DNA of 64,000 nt. It comes from Cutaneotrichosporon cavernicola (taxonomy: Eukaryota > Basidiomycota > Tremellomycetes > Trichosporonales > Trichosporonaceae). The notes under the pieces are model-generated. The model was not told where the DNA came from. It ran no database searches and saw nothing but the letters and a program-made list of their open reading frames with translations. Both the position numbers and the translations under genes were made by a program. Of the stretch, positions 10,911-20,464 are shown piece after piece (positions within the stretch are counted from its first letter, which is position 1; each line of letters opens with the position of its first letter). The stretch spans positions 2,666,001-2,730,000 of the forward strand of contig NC_083395.1 of NCBI RefSeq assembly GCF_030864355.1. Direction: 5' to 3'.

Positions 10911-12603
10911 ATGGATATCCAAATCGACAATCTCACCCTCCTCTTGCTCGGCGCACTAGTCGTGCTGCTGCTCTACCAGCGCCTCTCGACGCCGAGCTCG
11001 CTTGTCCACTCCCTCCAGCTTGGCGGGCAGGCCGCGCCAGCTGCCGTCCGCCAGCCAGGTGAGAGTCCAATCTACCGCGCCTGGGCGACGGGACAGGGCA
11101 CGCCGCTCCAAGTCCGCCCTGCTGGGAATCTGAAGACTGCCGATATGGCCGCGCGTGCTCCGCCGCCCAGCGTGATGCCTGGCAAACCCCTCCCGCCCAT
11201 TAAACAGCGCTACATCCTCGACACACCAGTATGTATACATTTCGGGCTATCTAACGACAGCTCACGCCCGAGGCACTCGCCGAGGTCGCGCGTCTCGTCC
11301 CTCTTGGCCTGCGTGCGCTCTTCCCCAAGCTCGCAAGTGAGGAGGTGACGCCTATTGCGGTTCTCCTTCCTCCTTCGCCGACAACGTCGCTCCCAACACT
11401 CCTCCTGGCCCTTGCTAGCGAGCCTCGCCACCCGCTGGTTATCCTTGACCACCCGCGCCGACTCGCCTCAGCTCTCAGCGGCAAGGACCATCCCGTGCCG
11501 TCGCTTATCGTCGCCCATGCGTCGGCTGCCAAGGCCATCGCCAACCTTCCCACCGGTGTGGATGTCCTCCTCGTCGGCGACCCCGAGGGTAAGGTCGATA
11601 TTAAGGCCCGGAGGTGGGAGGAGATCTGGGACCCGGCCGAGGCCGCGACCGCCGACAACCACGAGAACACCTGGTCGGACGCTTTTGGATGGTTCTACGC
11701 GCCCGACGGCGAGGTCCTCTCCGCGACGCACATGGTGAGCTCATGATCGTTTTGCACTGCGGCTGACAACAGACGATTACGGCCGGCATGGCGGGCATCA
11801 TGGCTCTCTTCCCCGCTGACAAGCGCCCTGGGCCGCGCGACGTCGTCGCTTCAACTCTCAGCCTCAACACCCCGTTCGGACTCACCCTGGCCCTCGCAAT
11901 CGTGTGGTGTGGCTCGGGACTCCGCCTCGTCGGCCCTACCGGTTGGGACGCCGAGGCGGACCCGAACACTGAGCTCAGCCTGCTCGCGGCCGAAGACCAG
12001 CCGGTCCCGACCGTCCTCTTCGCCACGCCGGCATACCATGCCGCGCTGGTGGCACACACGGCGCACGCGCTCCGATCGTCGCTCGGCCGCATCGCTGCGG
12101 CCCACAAGCTCCAGGGCATCCGCAACGGATGGGTCGGTCGCGAGGGATGGGCTGACGCGCTCGTATCCGGCGCGCGCAAGGGCGTGATGGGTGGCCTTGT
12201 TGACAGTCTCCGCGCAATCCTCGTCGTCGGGGACGTGAGCTATGCCGCCGCGTCGCGCTCTCACGCGGTTCTGTCACTTCCGCTTACGCGGCTTACGACC
12301 TCGCCATACTCTACTGGCCCGCTCTTTGCATCTCACTTCTACGACCTGCAGAGCCCAGTCGTGCCCGACGCCTTTGCTCCTGTCGGGGGAAAGGCACAGA
12401 AGGCGCACACGGGCCCTCCGGCAAGCAATGTTGAGGTCCTCCTGCGCGGCGTCGACGAGCCCATGCCCGAGGAGGGCGAGGTCACTGGCCGTGTGTGGGT
12501 CCGCGGACCGAGCGTACTCGACCGTCCTGGCACTGTTGAGGGATGGAGCGATGCGGGTGTCAGCGCAGCCGTAGCGAGTAACGGAACGTTTGTCGTCGCC
12601 TAG
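10911..12603 (+). CDS. Acyl-CoA-synthetase-like protein, probably catalytically dead
   Basis: Exons 10911-11228, 11261-11734 and 11773-12603 give 540 aa. An N-terminal membrane anchor (residues 6-22, NLTLLLLGALVVLLLYQ) is followed by a fold resembling the AMP-binding large domain of long-chain acyl-CoA synthetases: FATPAYHAALVAHTA, the SLRAILVVGD strand, EVLLRGVDEPMPEEGEVTGR and VWVRGPSVLDRPG. The usual ATP-loop (S/T)SGTTGxPK is replaced by THMTITAGMAGIMA. The chain stops just after GWSDAGVSAAVASNGTFVV, where active enzymes have GW(F/L)xTGD, so the flexible C-terminal lid is missing. No frameshift is needed and codon bias is strong, so it looks like a maintained gene rather than a pseudogene. 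It may be a scaffold or regulator of lipid activation. Confidence 0.75.
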
Positions 12604-12706
12604 ATGCATGTTGCGTTGGGTGTGCCACACTTCCCCATGGGCCACGGAATTGACAAGAGGGGGACGAGAAGAATGGTGCAAAAGCTTCAGAGCGCCTCCT
12701 TTAGCG

Positions 12707-12766
12707 TTGTTGCGCTAACATCAGATTCCCCAGAGCTTGTTGCGCTAACATGAGATTCCCCAGAGC
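12707..12766. repeat. Two copies of a 30-bp direct repeat
   Basis: Units 12707-12736 and 12737-12766 (ttgttgcgctaacat...) differ at one base. They lie between the end of the acyl-CoA-synthetase-like gene and the mariner-type terminus. Confidence 0.85.
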
Positions 12767-12803
12767 TTGTGATGTAAACAATGCCCTCCCTGTAAACTAG
12801 ATA

Positions 12804-13392
12804 CAGTACCGTACCAAAAGTGTTCGGACAATTTGGGCCCGTGCCTCCACTTTGAGGTGCCACACTCGTCTTTGAAAGACTGCGCAGCTTGAACTACAAG
12901 GGATAGAGATGCATGGAGAGACTTAAAATGAAGCTCTGCGCATATTCAGTGACATATTCTAAGGAACAGACTCACAGCTACCAGCGGGTTGAGTAATCAC
13001 TGACCTTAGCCTCCTGTAAAACATTGAGTCCACCAGCTTGTTGATAAAAGATGGTGGAATCTGATCCCACACTTGTTGAGCTGCTTCCCAGAGCTCAGCC
13101 TCATTGCGGAGGCGCCTTTCGAGTCCACGGATGCGCCTCTTGAGCTCTGCCCATACATGCTCAATGGGATTGAGGTCTGGAGAGTTGGGAGGGTGGAAAA
13201 TTGTTGGAATTCCAAGCAGGAGCCGCTCTGCCTCACATTTCTCAGCCAAGTGGATCCTAGAGTTGCTTCCAATACCACAGGGTCACGCCCATACCCCCTC
13301 CAGCGTCGCCGCACCCGATCATAGCAGGGTTTGAGGACTGGGCGAGGAATTTGGGTGATGTAGAGGTCACTGTTGAATCCTCCCTTTTTGCT
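12804..13392 (-). mobile_element. Truncated Tc1/mariner element
   Basis: The left end begins after a TA at 12802-12803 with cagtaccgtaccaaaagtg and continues ttcggac, the style of Tc1/mariner termini. It is followed by the 3' part of a transposase on the minus strand. No matching inverted terminus is seen on the other side; homology fades near 13392, so the 5' half of the element is gone. It marks the border between the conserved genes and the orphan gene block. Confidence 0.7.
12959..13392 (-). pseudogene. Tc1/mariner transposase fragment (DDE family)
   Basis: Reading on the minus strand, the start resembles the middle of mariner transposases (GFNSDLYITQIPRPVL, then GYGRDPVVLE). Near 13270 the frame shifts by one base, after which the catalytic C-terminal motif follows: HPPNSPDLNPIEHVWAELK. 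The stop is at 12959. The N-terminal DNA-binding region is absent, and the second catalytic aspartate region is damaged at the frameshift. It cannot encode a working enzyme. Confidence 0.85.
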
Positions 13393-13859
13393 CTAAACTT
13401 GCCGCTTCGACACAACACTTGGTACCACCTATTCACTTGAATCTTCTCTGACTTTATCCTTTTGACCGTCCCCTATCTACTCTACGCTCCTCTTTCGTGC
13501 TGCTATTCTGGGGCACTCCCCATCAGCCACCTCCGCGATCAACTCGTTCACCACCTCTCGTCGCTCAATCTTCCCTCGGACTACCACTCTCCTTTATTCT
13601 CCACCTCTCCCTCCCTCCTTCTCTCTACTTTCCACTTCCACTTCTCTCTGCATCCAGCTCCGCCGCAATAGATAACCCCATCGCAACGGCTTCCCAGCAC
13701 TCTTACATCGCAACGGCTTCACAGCACCCTTACAAGCCGCACAGACGCCTAAGGGACCGCAACCACATGATGTCCAAGCGGCGCGCACAGACTGCGCGAT
13801 TGCCATAGAACGTTCCCCCGTCGACTCAATACAGATACTTGATCTCTAGAAGTACCACA
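13393..13859. other. Intergenic, pyrimidine-rich
   Basis: No supported gene. C/T-rich sequence around 13540-13670 and a repeated catcgcaacggcttc(a/c)cagca motif near 13680-13725 may be promoter of the small gene that follows. Confidence 0.4.
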
Positions 13860-14131
13860 ATGTCATGTCCCAACGGCACCGCTTCGCTTGCCAGCATGAC
13901 TGTGAAGATTGAGCTGCGCGCCTTGGGGAAGGTCACCATCACTTTGTCCGTTTCCCTATTCATCGCTGCGTTTTTGGGCTGCAGGCGATCAAGGACGAAC
14001 TGGAGAGCCTGGAGGGTGCTGTTGTGGCAGCCAAGACAACCGCAGCCCTATTCCCGGATGCGGCCATTTTTCTCCGCCGAGTCGGCCGACGATCGTTTTC
14101 GACAGCGGTTACAGTTACAAGCTCAACTTGA
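13860..14131 (+). CDS. Possible small orphan protein
   Basis: A two-exon model, 13860-13931 and 13985-14131, gives 72 aa with a helical, charged centre spanning the junction (LRALGK + AIKDELESLEGAVVAAK). The 53-nt pyrimidine-rich intron starts with the weak donor gtcacc; an alternative donor gtgaag at 13902 keeps the same frame. Codon bias in the second exon is good. No family recognised. It may be the remnant of a larger gene. Confidence 0.33.
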
Positions 14132-14579
14132 TGAGTAGGACCAGGACTGGGAAAGCAGAAAGGTCTGGTGGCTTGTATCTGTCTCAGTAAAATTAGGATT
14201 CATAGTTGGAGATGTATAGCGCTGCTCTAGTGCGGAAATCCAGGTGGCGGCGCGTGTCTGACCCATATGCCAGAGAATGACGCGCCTGATTTCTTCTCAC
14301 GTGCTAACTACTTCAATTGCCTACTGAGACAGAGGCACAGAGCTTGCGACTCGAGGCGGTGAAAAGCCTGCACGCCTGCAGGCTGAAGCAAGCCTGATCC
14401 ATGACCTTGAAAATTCCAAAACATTGGGAAAAATGCGGGCTTTCGGTAACTCGACCACGGGGGGAACGGCGCCATTGTAAAACAAGCATTCTCACAACTC
14501 TTCATCTCTTCACCAACTCCTCATCCCTTCACCAACTTGCCACCCCACCAAACACTTCACCTCAATCCCAATCTCCACC
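14132..14579. other. Intergenic between two orphan genes
   Basis: No coding signal. The last 100 bases are a C/A/T-rich leader (repeats of cttcaccaact) ending in ccaccATG, like the leaders of the other orphan genes here. Confidence 0.4.
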
Positions 14580-15602
14580 ATGCAGTCATCCGGATCCTAC
14601 CCACACTTTGACGGCGCTCTCCCATCAAACACGCGGGACTCACACCCGGCCGGATCCCTCCTCTACAACATGCAGAACCTCCCCTCGTCGGGAACCGACC
14701 ACCTAACCATCATCCCCATCCCACCCTCCGCCCGCCTCGGCAACCCCCGCCAACCTATCCACACTCCCATCTATCTCCATGACCCCCTTCTCCCCATCCA
14801 GGCCCATTCCCACCCCTATGGCCCCAAGCTCCCCATGGCAAACCCCTGGCCAGAAAACTCCCAGCTGGCGACGCCACCCTACAGCAACTTCTCGACCGCC
14901 ACCTCGAGCGTCTCCACCCCAGGGCAAGCCACGCCTGAAGAACAGTCACAGGAAGCTCTGAGGGAGCACTGGCGATGCTGGGTTCGTGCCCGCTCGACAC
15001 TGAGCTGCGTCTTTGAGATGTTGCCCAGCGTCCCTCTCCGCAACCGCCCATTCATCACGAAGCTATACGGGGGATTGATGAGGACCCTGCGCCAGCTCGA
15101 CCTCGGCGGGTGGGCCGAGGCCACTCAACCCGAGGGCTGCGTAACCCCGCCTGCCCACCCGCCAACATTGAAGGCAACAGTTGAGGCGGCTATTCAGCAA
15201 GTCAAGGCGCTCCAAGAGACCGCAGGAGCTGCCCGTATGGCCGCCAGGCCCAAGCTGGACAACTCCATCCAACAAGCGAATCCCGTGTCCATCGCCGGGC
15301 ACGAGACGGGCCGATCGTTGCCGCAGGCTGGAACGCAGCCTGGCCCGAGCAATCCGAACGGAGCTATGCATCCCCAGAATGTCTTGCCCGTTCTACCGAC
15401 AACCATCCACCCTCGGGTGCTCCGATGGGCGTCCCCAGTTGCAAGGCGAGTCCAACCCTCCCCGACTGTAATACTGGCGGCCAGGGAAGCAACCAGTGGC
15501 AGTGATAAAGCTTCGAGAAGGAAGGACAAAGCTGAACGGCGGAAGTGTAAAGCTGAACGGCAGAAGCGTAAAGCTGGACGAGAGAAGCGTAAAGCTGAAT
15601 GA
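14580..15602 (+). CDS. Orphan protein with Lys/Arg repeat tail
   Basis: Single-exon frame of 340 aa starting in a strong context (ccaccATG). Residues 1-130 are Pro/Ser-rich and probably disordered. A central part (about 135-215) looks folded and helical (REHWRCWVRARSTLSCVFE, FITKLYGGLMRTLRQLDLGG). The C-terminal 25 residues are an imperfect KAERRK/KAGREK repeat encoded by a tandem of gtaaagctgaacgg-like units (15525-15600). I recognise no domain. A nuclear or nucleic-acid-binding role is possible from the basic tail, but that is weak inference. Codon bias is moderate. Confidence 0.6.
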   Translation: MQSSGSYPHFDGALPSNTRDSHPAGSLLYNMQNLPSSGTDHLTIIPIPPSARLGNPRQPIHTPIYLHDPLLPIQAHSHPYGPKLPMANPWPENSQLATPPYSNFSTATSSVSTPGQATPEEQSQEALREHWRCWVRARSTLSCVFEMLPSVPLRNRPFITKLYGGLMRTLRQLDLGGWAEATQPEGCVTPPAHPPTLKATVEAAIQQVKALQETAGAARMAARPKLDNSIQQANPVSIAGHETGRSLPQAGTQPGPSNPNGAMHPQNVLPVLPTTIHPRVLRWASPVARRVQPSPTVILAAREATSGSDKASRRKDKAERRKCKAERQKRKAGREKRKAE

Positions 15603-16953
15603 GAGAAGCGGTGCTCGATCTCGCCCTCCACTTAGAGGCCCCACGTAGAGGCCATTTAGCTCGATTGGCTCTTGACTTGGACGTGCCGGTCCGCCAGTAA
15701 TTCGTCCGGGCCCAGCATCTGTATTCTAGGGAAACTTCGCTCTCCTTGTATTTGTAGCTGTACATCAATAAAATAATGTATTAATTTTTCATATCTCACT
15801 GCAATTGACATTTGCAAACGCCTTATCGTACCGTATTCCCATTGAGAACGGATCAATGCAGATGCACCGTGGAAAGTGGCGGTGGTGGCATGTACACTAC
15901 ATGTACCCTGACGGGTGGCGAAGAGTTGTTGTTGCCCAACCAGCCAATCACATCATGACCGACCTCAGCGACCATCTTGCCACTCACTATACATCCATTT
16001 CCCCCGCTCCCCCCCACAGTACAGACAGCTCTCAAGACCTTCAGTGTCTCACAAGATCAAGTGACCCCCCCCATTTTGGCGACCTACAGCCGCTCAGGAC
16101 TGATATCATTCGCCAGAAGGAGAACGGTTGTCTCAGCCTCACCGCTTGCCCTTTTGACCGCTAAGCCCGCTAAGCCCGACGACAGATGCCGCCAAGGCGC
16201 GCACCTTCGGGAGTGACATATATAGCTGCTTACCCTCGTGCAGGGTGTCGTCACCGTATGAGATGGCCTGTTGTGTCACTTCACAGTAAACAAAAGATAC
16301 TTGTTGTCCATACTTTCTACTGCTCTATTAGAGGATAGGGTTGCCGTGGTGCCTGCACCAGGCTCCATCCGATAACTGTAGGAATGAGAAAACTGTAGGA
16401 ATGAGAAAACTGTAGGAATGAAAAACCGTAGGAATTAGATGCATAAACTACAATAGAGGACCGGTCCAGCACGGGAGCTTGCTCAAGTCGTCACACTTTG
16501 TGCTGCTACAATAAACAGTACCTCATCTGCTTCCTGGGGCGGCCACCTAGCCACTATCAGTCGATCAAACACTGTCCTAATGCATGAGTCGGCTGGCGAT
16601 TTTAATCCACTAAAGATCCGACATAGGCGCCTGCCTGCCTGCCTGTCAACCCACCTTCCTCCGCTGTGTTTCAACTCGACCTCACCCTCGCCCTCACCCT
16701 TGTCCTCGCGCTTTCCCACCTCGAACTATACACACCCTCGCGTGCGTTCTCACAATCTACGTGAGACTCGATTCGCCACAACAGATCTGGGGCTGCACAA
16801 GCGGGGTGGCAGCCTACTCTTCGCATATCCTCTGGCACAGATAAATAGATTAATCCAACCCCAACGATTTCTCACTTCTCTACCTCATCAACTTCATCTG
16901 CAACACGCATCACAGCCTTACCTCATTTCAACATCGCAAACCTTAATTTTCAA
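15603..16953. other. Intergenic with 17-bp tandem repeat
   Basis: No gene supported in 1.35 kb. It contains about 3.5 copies of a 17-bp unit, ctgtaggaatgagaaaa, at 16374-16437. The last 300 bases are pyrimidine-rich, with an AT-rich ataaataga (near 16840) and the leader of the next gene. Confidence 0.5.
16374..16437. repeat. 17-bp tandem repeat
   Basis: Three near-perfect units of ctgtaggaatgagaaaa plus a diverged fourth. Purine-rich on the plus strand, unlike its surroundings. No function assigned. Confidence 0.85.
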
Positions 16954-17640
16954 ATGAACTCGGGCCAGCAGCACGCCATGTCGATCACCCCTCCGTCGAC
17001 GGCTCCACCCTCCCTCAACAGCTTCTACGACCCACCTCCTACCCGTGACGGGGACTCCTCCAGCGGCGGGTCCATGGACGCTCTCCCAGCCATGCCTGCT
17101 ATGGCTGTGTTCCCTGCCATGCCCAACATGCCCAACATGCCCAACATGCCCAACATGCCTGTTATGCCCAACATGCCCGCCATGCCCAACATGCCTCCCA
17201 TGCCTTTCCCCTCGCTCCCGCTTCCCGCACCAACCTGGAGCGCCCCTTCCCAGAACTACCTGGACGCCAACCTGGTCGCCACAACCCAAGCCACTTCCTC
17301 CGCCGTCGAGGCGCTTCACAACGCCCAGCAGCAGGCTTCCAAGACCCTCGCCTCGCTTCCCACTAGCGAGGCCGAGAAGCTGGTCAGGCGCAGTGGATGG
17401 GCGGACGCGCAGGGCACCGCGGCCGCCAAGGCGGCTTTCAACTCCACTCTCACGGCCCAGGCTGTGTACGGGTACAGAAGCGTGGCCAAGCAGGCGCGCA
17501 TTACAAAGGCCGCGTTCAAGGCTTGGTCGGACATGTATGAGAAGGACCTCGACAAGGTAGCGCTTAGCGCCGACGCCATGGCGCGCTGCGAGATGGACAC
17601 TTGGGTTGCCTCGATGGGGGCCCAGATCCCGTACGAGTAG
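16954..17640 (+). CDS. Orphan protein with Pro-Asn-Met repeats
   Basis: Single exon, 228 aa, starting at the first ATG after an A/T-rich promoter and leader. Residues 1-45 are Ser/Pro-rich. Residues 46-90 are made of P-x-M triplets (PAMPAM, then PNM four times in a row), encoded by a 9-bp tandem repeat (cccaacatg, 17115-17200). Residues 100-228 form a helical, Ala-rich domain (TTQATSSAVEALHNAQQQAS, KAAFKAWSDMYEKDLDKV). No family recognised. Strong C/G-ending codons in the second half support translation. Methionine-rich repeats occur in some copper-binding and condensate-forming proteins; nothing here shows either. Confidence 0.7.
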   Translation: MNSGQQHAMSITPPSTAPPSLNSFYDPPPTRDGDSSSGGSMDALPAMPAMAVFPAMPNMPNMPNMPNMPVMPNMPAMPNMPPMPFPSLPLPAPTWSAPSQNYLDANLVATTQATSSAVEALHNAQQQASKTLASLPTSEAEKLVRRSGWADAQGTAAAKAAFNSTLTAQAVYGYRSVAKQARITKAAFKAWSDMYEKDLDKVALSADAMARCEMDTWVASMGAQIPYE

Positions 17641-17910
17641 ATAGAGAGATATATCTGCGCTACTGAATGAACAATCCACATGAAATTATGCAACAGTGAT
17701 GAGAAGGAGCGGTGAGCCGATAATGGCCGTAGTGAACGGACTAACCTGTGGTTTCATCACTCAGAAACACAGCTTCGTCACGTTAGCTTAGAGCGTGAGG
17801 TTCTGCACAATTACAAATTTACACAAACCTCTCGCACCCGGGCTGAGGTTCAGTGAAGTGAATGGCGGTCGAAAGTAGTAGAGACAATTTTGGGATAACA
17901 ATGCGAAACC

Positions 17911-18411
17911 TTGGTCGAGAAGCTGGCCATCTCCCGACCTCTCCCTCTTCACCTTGCACTCCAGCTTCCAAGCGCACCCAATACACTGCTTCCATCGGGG
18001 TACTGTACAATACCTCGTGTCCCAGTTGACTGGATTATAATGCTCGCCGCTGCCCGTATGCGTTCTCTCCGTTCCAAGACCATCTCCATCCTTTTTGACG
18101 AACTGTACAACCTCGACGACAGCACTGGCACGGGCCGTCAGCCACACCCACACGCCCGCCTTCTCCTGCTGGTCCGGTCCGCCCACAGGCTGTCCGAATC
18201 TTCCGAGGGCACGTACTTTGTCGTCGAAGAGTTCACCGAGGCTGCGATCAACGTCTTGCTCGAGGTCGGCGACACGCTCCGCAACGCTGTTATTTCCGAA
18301 GACATTGAACCGGCCCTCATTTTTGATGGCCTGGCCGAACACGCCGATGACATCGTCGTGTCCCTCCGGGGGACTCCGGGAAATTGCCTCAGCCGCCTCG
18401 CCCCAATGTAA
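17911..18411 (+). CDS. Orphan protein, helical
   Basis: Single open frame of 166 aa. Codons from 18040 on are strongly biased to the pattern seen in the known genes (gcc, ctc, gac, gtc, ttc). The folded-looking part is SILFDELYNLDD ... YFVVEEFTEAAINVLLEVGD ... LIFDGLAEHADDIVVSL. The first 43 residues are less biased and the true start could be the ATG at 18040. An antisense frame of 246 codons covers the same DNA but has the codon pattern of a shadow. No domain recognised; the neighbouring orphan genes have a similar size and helical make-up. Confidence 0.55.
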   Translation: MVEKLAISRPLPLHLALQLPSAPNTLLPSGYCTIPRVPVDWIIMLAAARMRSLRSKTISILFDELYNLDDSTGTGRQPHPHARLLLLVRSAHRLSESSEGTYFVVEEFTEAAINVLLEVGDTLRNAVISEDIEPALIFDGLAEHADDIVVSLRGTPGNCLSRLAPM

Positions 18412-18859
18412 TTTCTTGCCAGTAGATTGGGTATTTTGTGCTGAATGATTCATATGAAAACGCAGGCCCTTGCAGAATGAGGATAGGATAATTTGTGGAT
18501 GCGAGTGTGGCATACTTCTACAGTACACCTCGCACCTTTCGGATTAATACTGTGACAGCTTTGGATGTGTTAACGCCCACCCTTTGGCGTGCACATGGTG
18601 CGAGAGATGGAGGATACAAGTCAACTCAGAAACTATCCTCATTTTCAAAGTCTCAACTCTTATCTCTACCTCTCATCTCTTCTCCAACTTGCCCAACAAA
18701 CAGTAAGTACCCCCTCTCAATCCAAGTAAACCCTCTCAATCCAAGTACCCATTCTCAATCCAAGTAACCCCTCTCAATCCAAGTACCCCCTCTCAATCTA
18801 AGAAACCCCTCTCAATCCAAGTACCCCCTCTCAATCTAAGAAACCCCTCTCAATCTCAG
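18412..18859. other. Leader region of the next orphan gene
   Basis: Promoter and 5' leader. After a C/T-rich stretch, a GTAAGT donor (18703) opens what looks like an intron made almost wholly of an 18-bp tandem repeat, ending in cag directly before the ATG at 18860. Confidence 0.45.
18711..18858 (+). repeat. 18-bp tandem repeat inside a probable 5'-leader intron
   Basis: About eight units of ccctctcaatccaagta(a)c, some reading ctaagaaa. The array begins 8 bases after a GTAAGT donor and ends with tctcag just before the start codon. Most units carry ccaagta, itself donor-like, so the array may offer several overlapping donor and pyrimidine-tract elements. Confidence 0.85.
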
Positions 18860-19351
18860 ATGCCTCCCTCCCGCCACCGCCTTAGTGTTGAGGCGCGCGC
18901 CGCCCGCTCAGCGCGACAGGAAGACCGGGTCCAGCGTCGCCGCACCCCGCCCAACTTGGCGCGACACTTCCAGGCCTTTCGGGACGCCACGAACCGGCTC
19001 GACGACCTGCTCCTAATCGTTGAGCGGCTGCTGCACATCATGGAGCTACACGGCCTGGCTCACCCGTACGAAACCCTGTGGGAATACTACGAGGACGCGA
19101 CGCACCTCGCCGAGCGCGCGCGCTGTCTCGGCTTTGCACGGCATACTTGGAACAAGGCCGCAGTCGAGGGATACATCCAGTTGGTGGGTGTCGTGGGACA
19201 GGCACAGGCGTTCGAGAACCGTAGTTGGGCATGGCATGGGACGAGCGCGGCCGAGATTTGGGCATGTATTGCCGACGCGGCGATAGTTGTCATTCAGACG
19301 ATTCGGCGGGCCGCAACCGCCGCAGTGAGGGCGAGGGAGATTGCTAGCTAG
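18860..19351 (+). CDS. Orphan protein, helical with basic N-terminus
   Basis: Single exon, 163 aa, beginning right after the probable leader intron. The N-terminal 35 residues are Arg-rich (RHRLSVEARAARSARQEDR). The rest is helical with aromatic residues: LDDLLLIVERLLHIMELHG, YETLWEYYEDATHLAERAR, AAEIWACIADAAIVVIQTIR. Codon bias is strong. No family recognised. Fourth or fifth member of a run of short orphan genes, all on the plus strand. Confidence 0.68.
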   Translation: MPPSRHRLSVEARAARSARQEDRVQRRRTPPNLARHFQAFRDATNRLDDLLLIVERLLHIMELHGLAHPYETLWEYYEDATHLAERARCLGFARHTWNKAAVEGYIQLVGVVGQAQAFENRSWAWHGTSAAEIWACIADAAIVVIQTIRRAATAAVRAREIAS

Positions 19352-20464
19352 GGTTGTATGGTCACTCACTGAATGTATAAATATCACTCGGTTAGCTGCC
19401 CAGCCTAACGAACGTTGGCCGCCTCAAATATCTTGACGCTCCGCTACGCCAGCGACGTGTAGCAGTTGACATGATCCCTCGCACCAGCAAGCGGCTATAC
19501 CTCCGTACCTCCCGCATTTCCTCCATCAGCAGCCTCCAACCCGTATTATTCACCCTGAACCTACTGCCCTGCGAGCTGGGAGTAGCTGTCTCCGCGCCCG
19601 CCTAGCAGCCGGCGCCACTTGCGAGTCACTTCCGGTGTCCAAGTCTGTTCACCCTCTGTTCACGTTTTCGTTCCGGCCACGCAGCTGTGTAGCTCGATTA
19701 ATAGCCATTTTGGTTTGTTGTCATTATCCCATGATTCCCGGTTCAGACATGAATGAGTACAGTATTGGGCCACTAATTTCCACACAAGACTAGTGTGAGC
19801 ACTGCGGCTTGTCAGTCGCCTCCATGTCACCGCCACATCGCACCACTCGCACCACTCGCACAGATCGACCAACATCCCGACATACTACCCAGCCTCTATA
19901 GCAGATGCCTCAATGCTGCAAACGATGTCGACCGCTGCTCAATGCTGCAAACGATGTCGACCGCTGCTCAATGTTGCATAGATGTCGGCGGCTGGAGGGC
20001 CAGCGTGTCCCCTCAGAAGTGATGCAAGGAGGATGGCCACCAGGTGTCAATGCGTGCTCTCATGCCACTGTGCCAAGGGCGAACGTTTCAGCAAAGCGTT
20101 TGGATCGTTTGACGTGATGACATCGGGCCAGATGGAGATGGAGGACGAGGACAAAGAATGTAGCCGCGCTTTTGATCAATTCGTCAGAACGGGTTAACTC
20201 CGCCTTCTGACGACCTCAACCCCCCCGGCCTTCGCCAACCATCCCCAAGTCAACGCATTGGCCGCCAGCCTCACGCTCCCGACGGGCCGTTACTGCCACA
20301 GACTCGCCGGAGCGAGTATTACGCCTTGAAGCACGGCCGCGGCCACGTCAAGTGGTACTGCAAGCCCGCTTCAGCCCTTGACCAGCGGCTCACCTCCAAA
20401 GCCTGACGCCGGATGCCGACGCCATCGAGCCAGGGGCCAACAAACCAATGCAATATGTGTACAA
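19352..20464. other. Intergenic with 29-bp tandem repeat
   Basis: No gene supported between the last orphan gene and the 3' end of the DUF4048-like gene. A 29-bp unit is repeated 2.5 times at 19909-19980. Confidence 0.5.
19909..19980. repeat. 29-bp tandem repeat
   Basis: Unit ctcaatgctgcaaacgatgt + cgaccgctg starts at 19909 and 19938 exactly, with a partial third copy from 19967 that decays after atgttgcat. Confidence 0.85.

Noticed and set aside
17788..18528. 246-codon minus-strand open frame
   Set aside because: It overlaps the plus-strand orphan gene, which carries the C/G-ending codon bias; the antisense frame is what such bias produces.
18711..18858. CRISPR-like array
   Set aside because: Units are contiguous tandem copies without spacers, in a eukaryotic genome.
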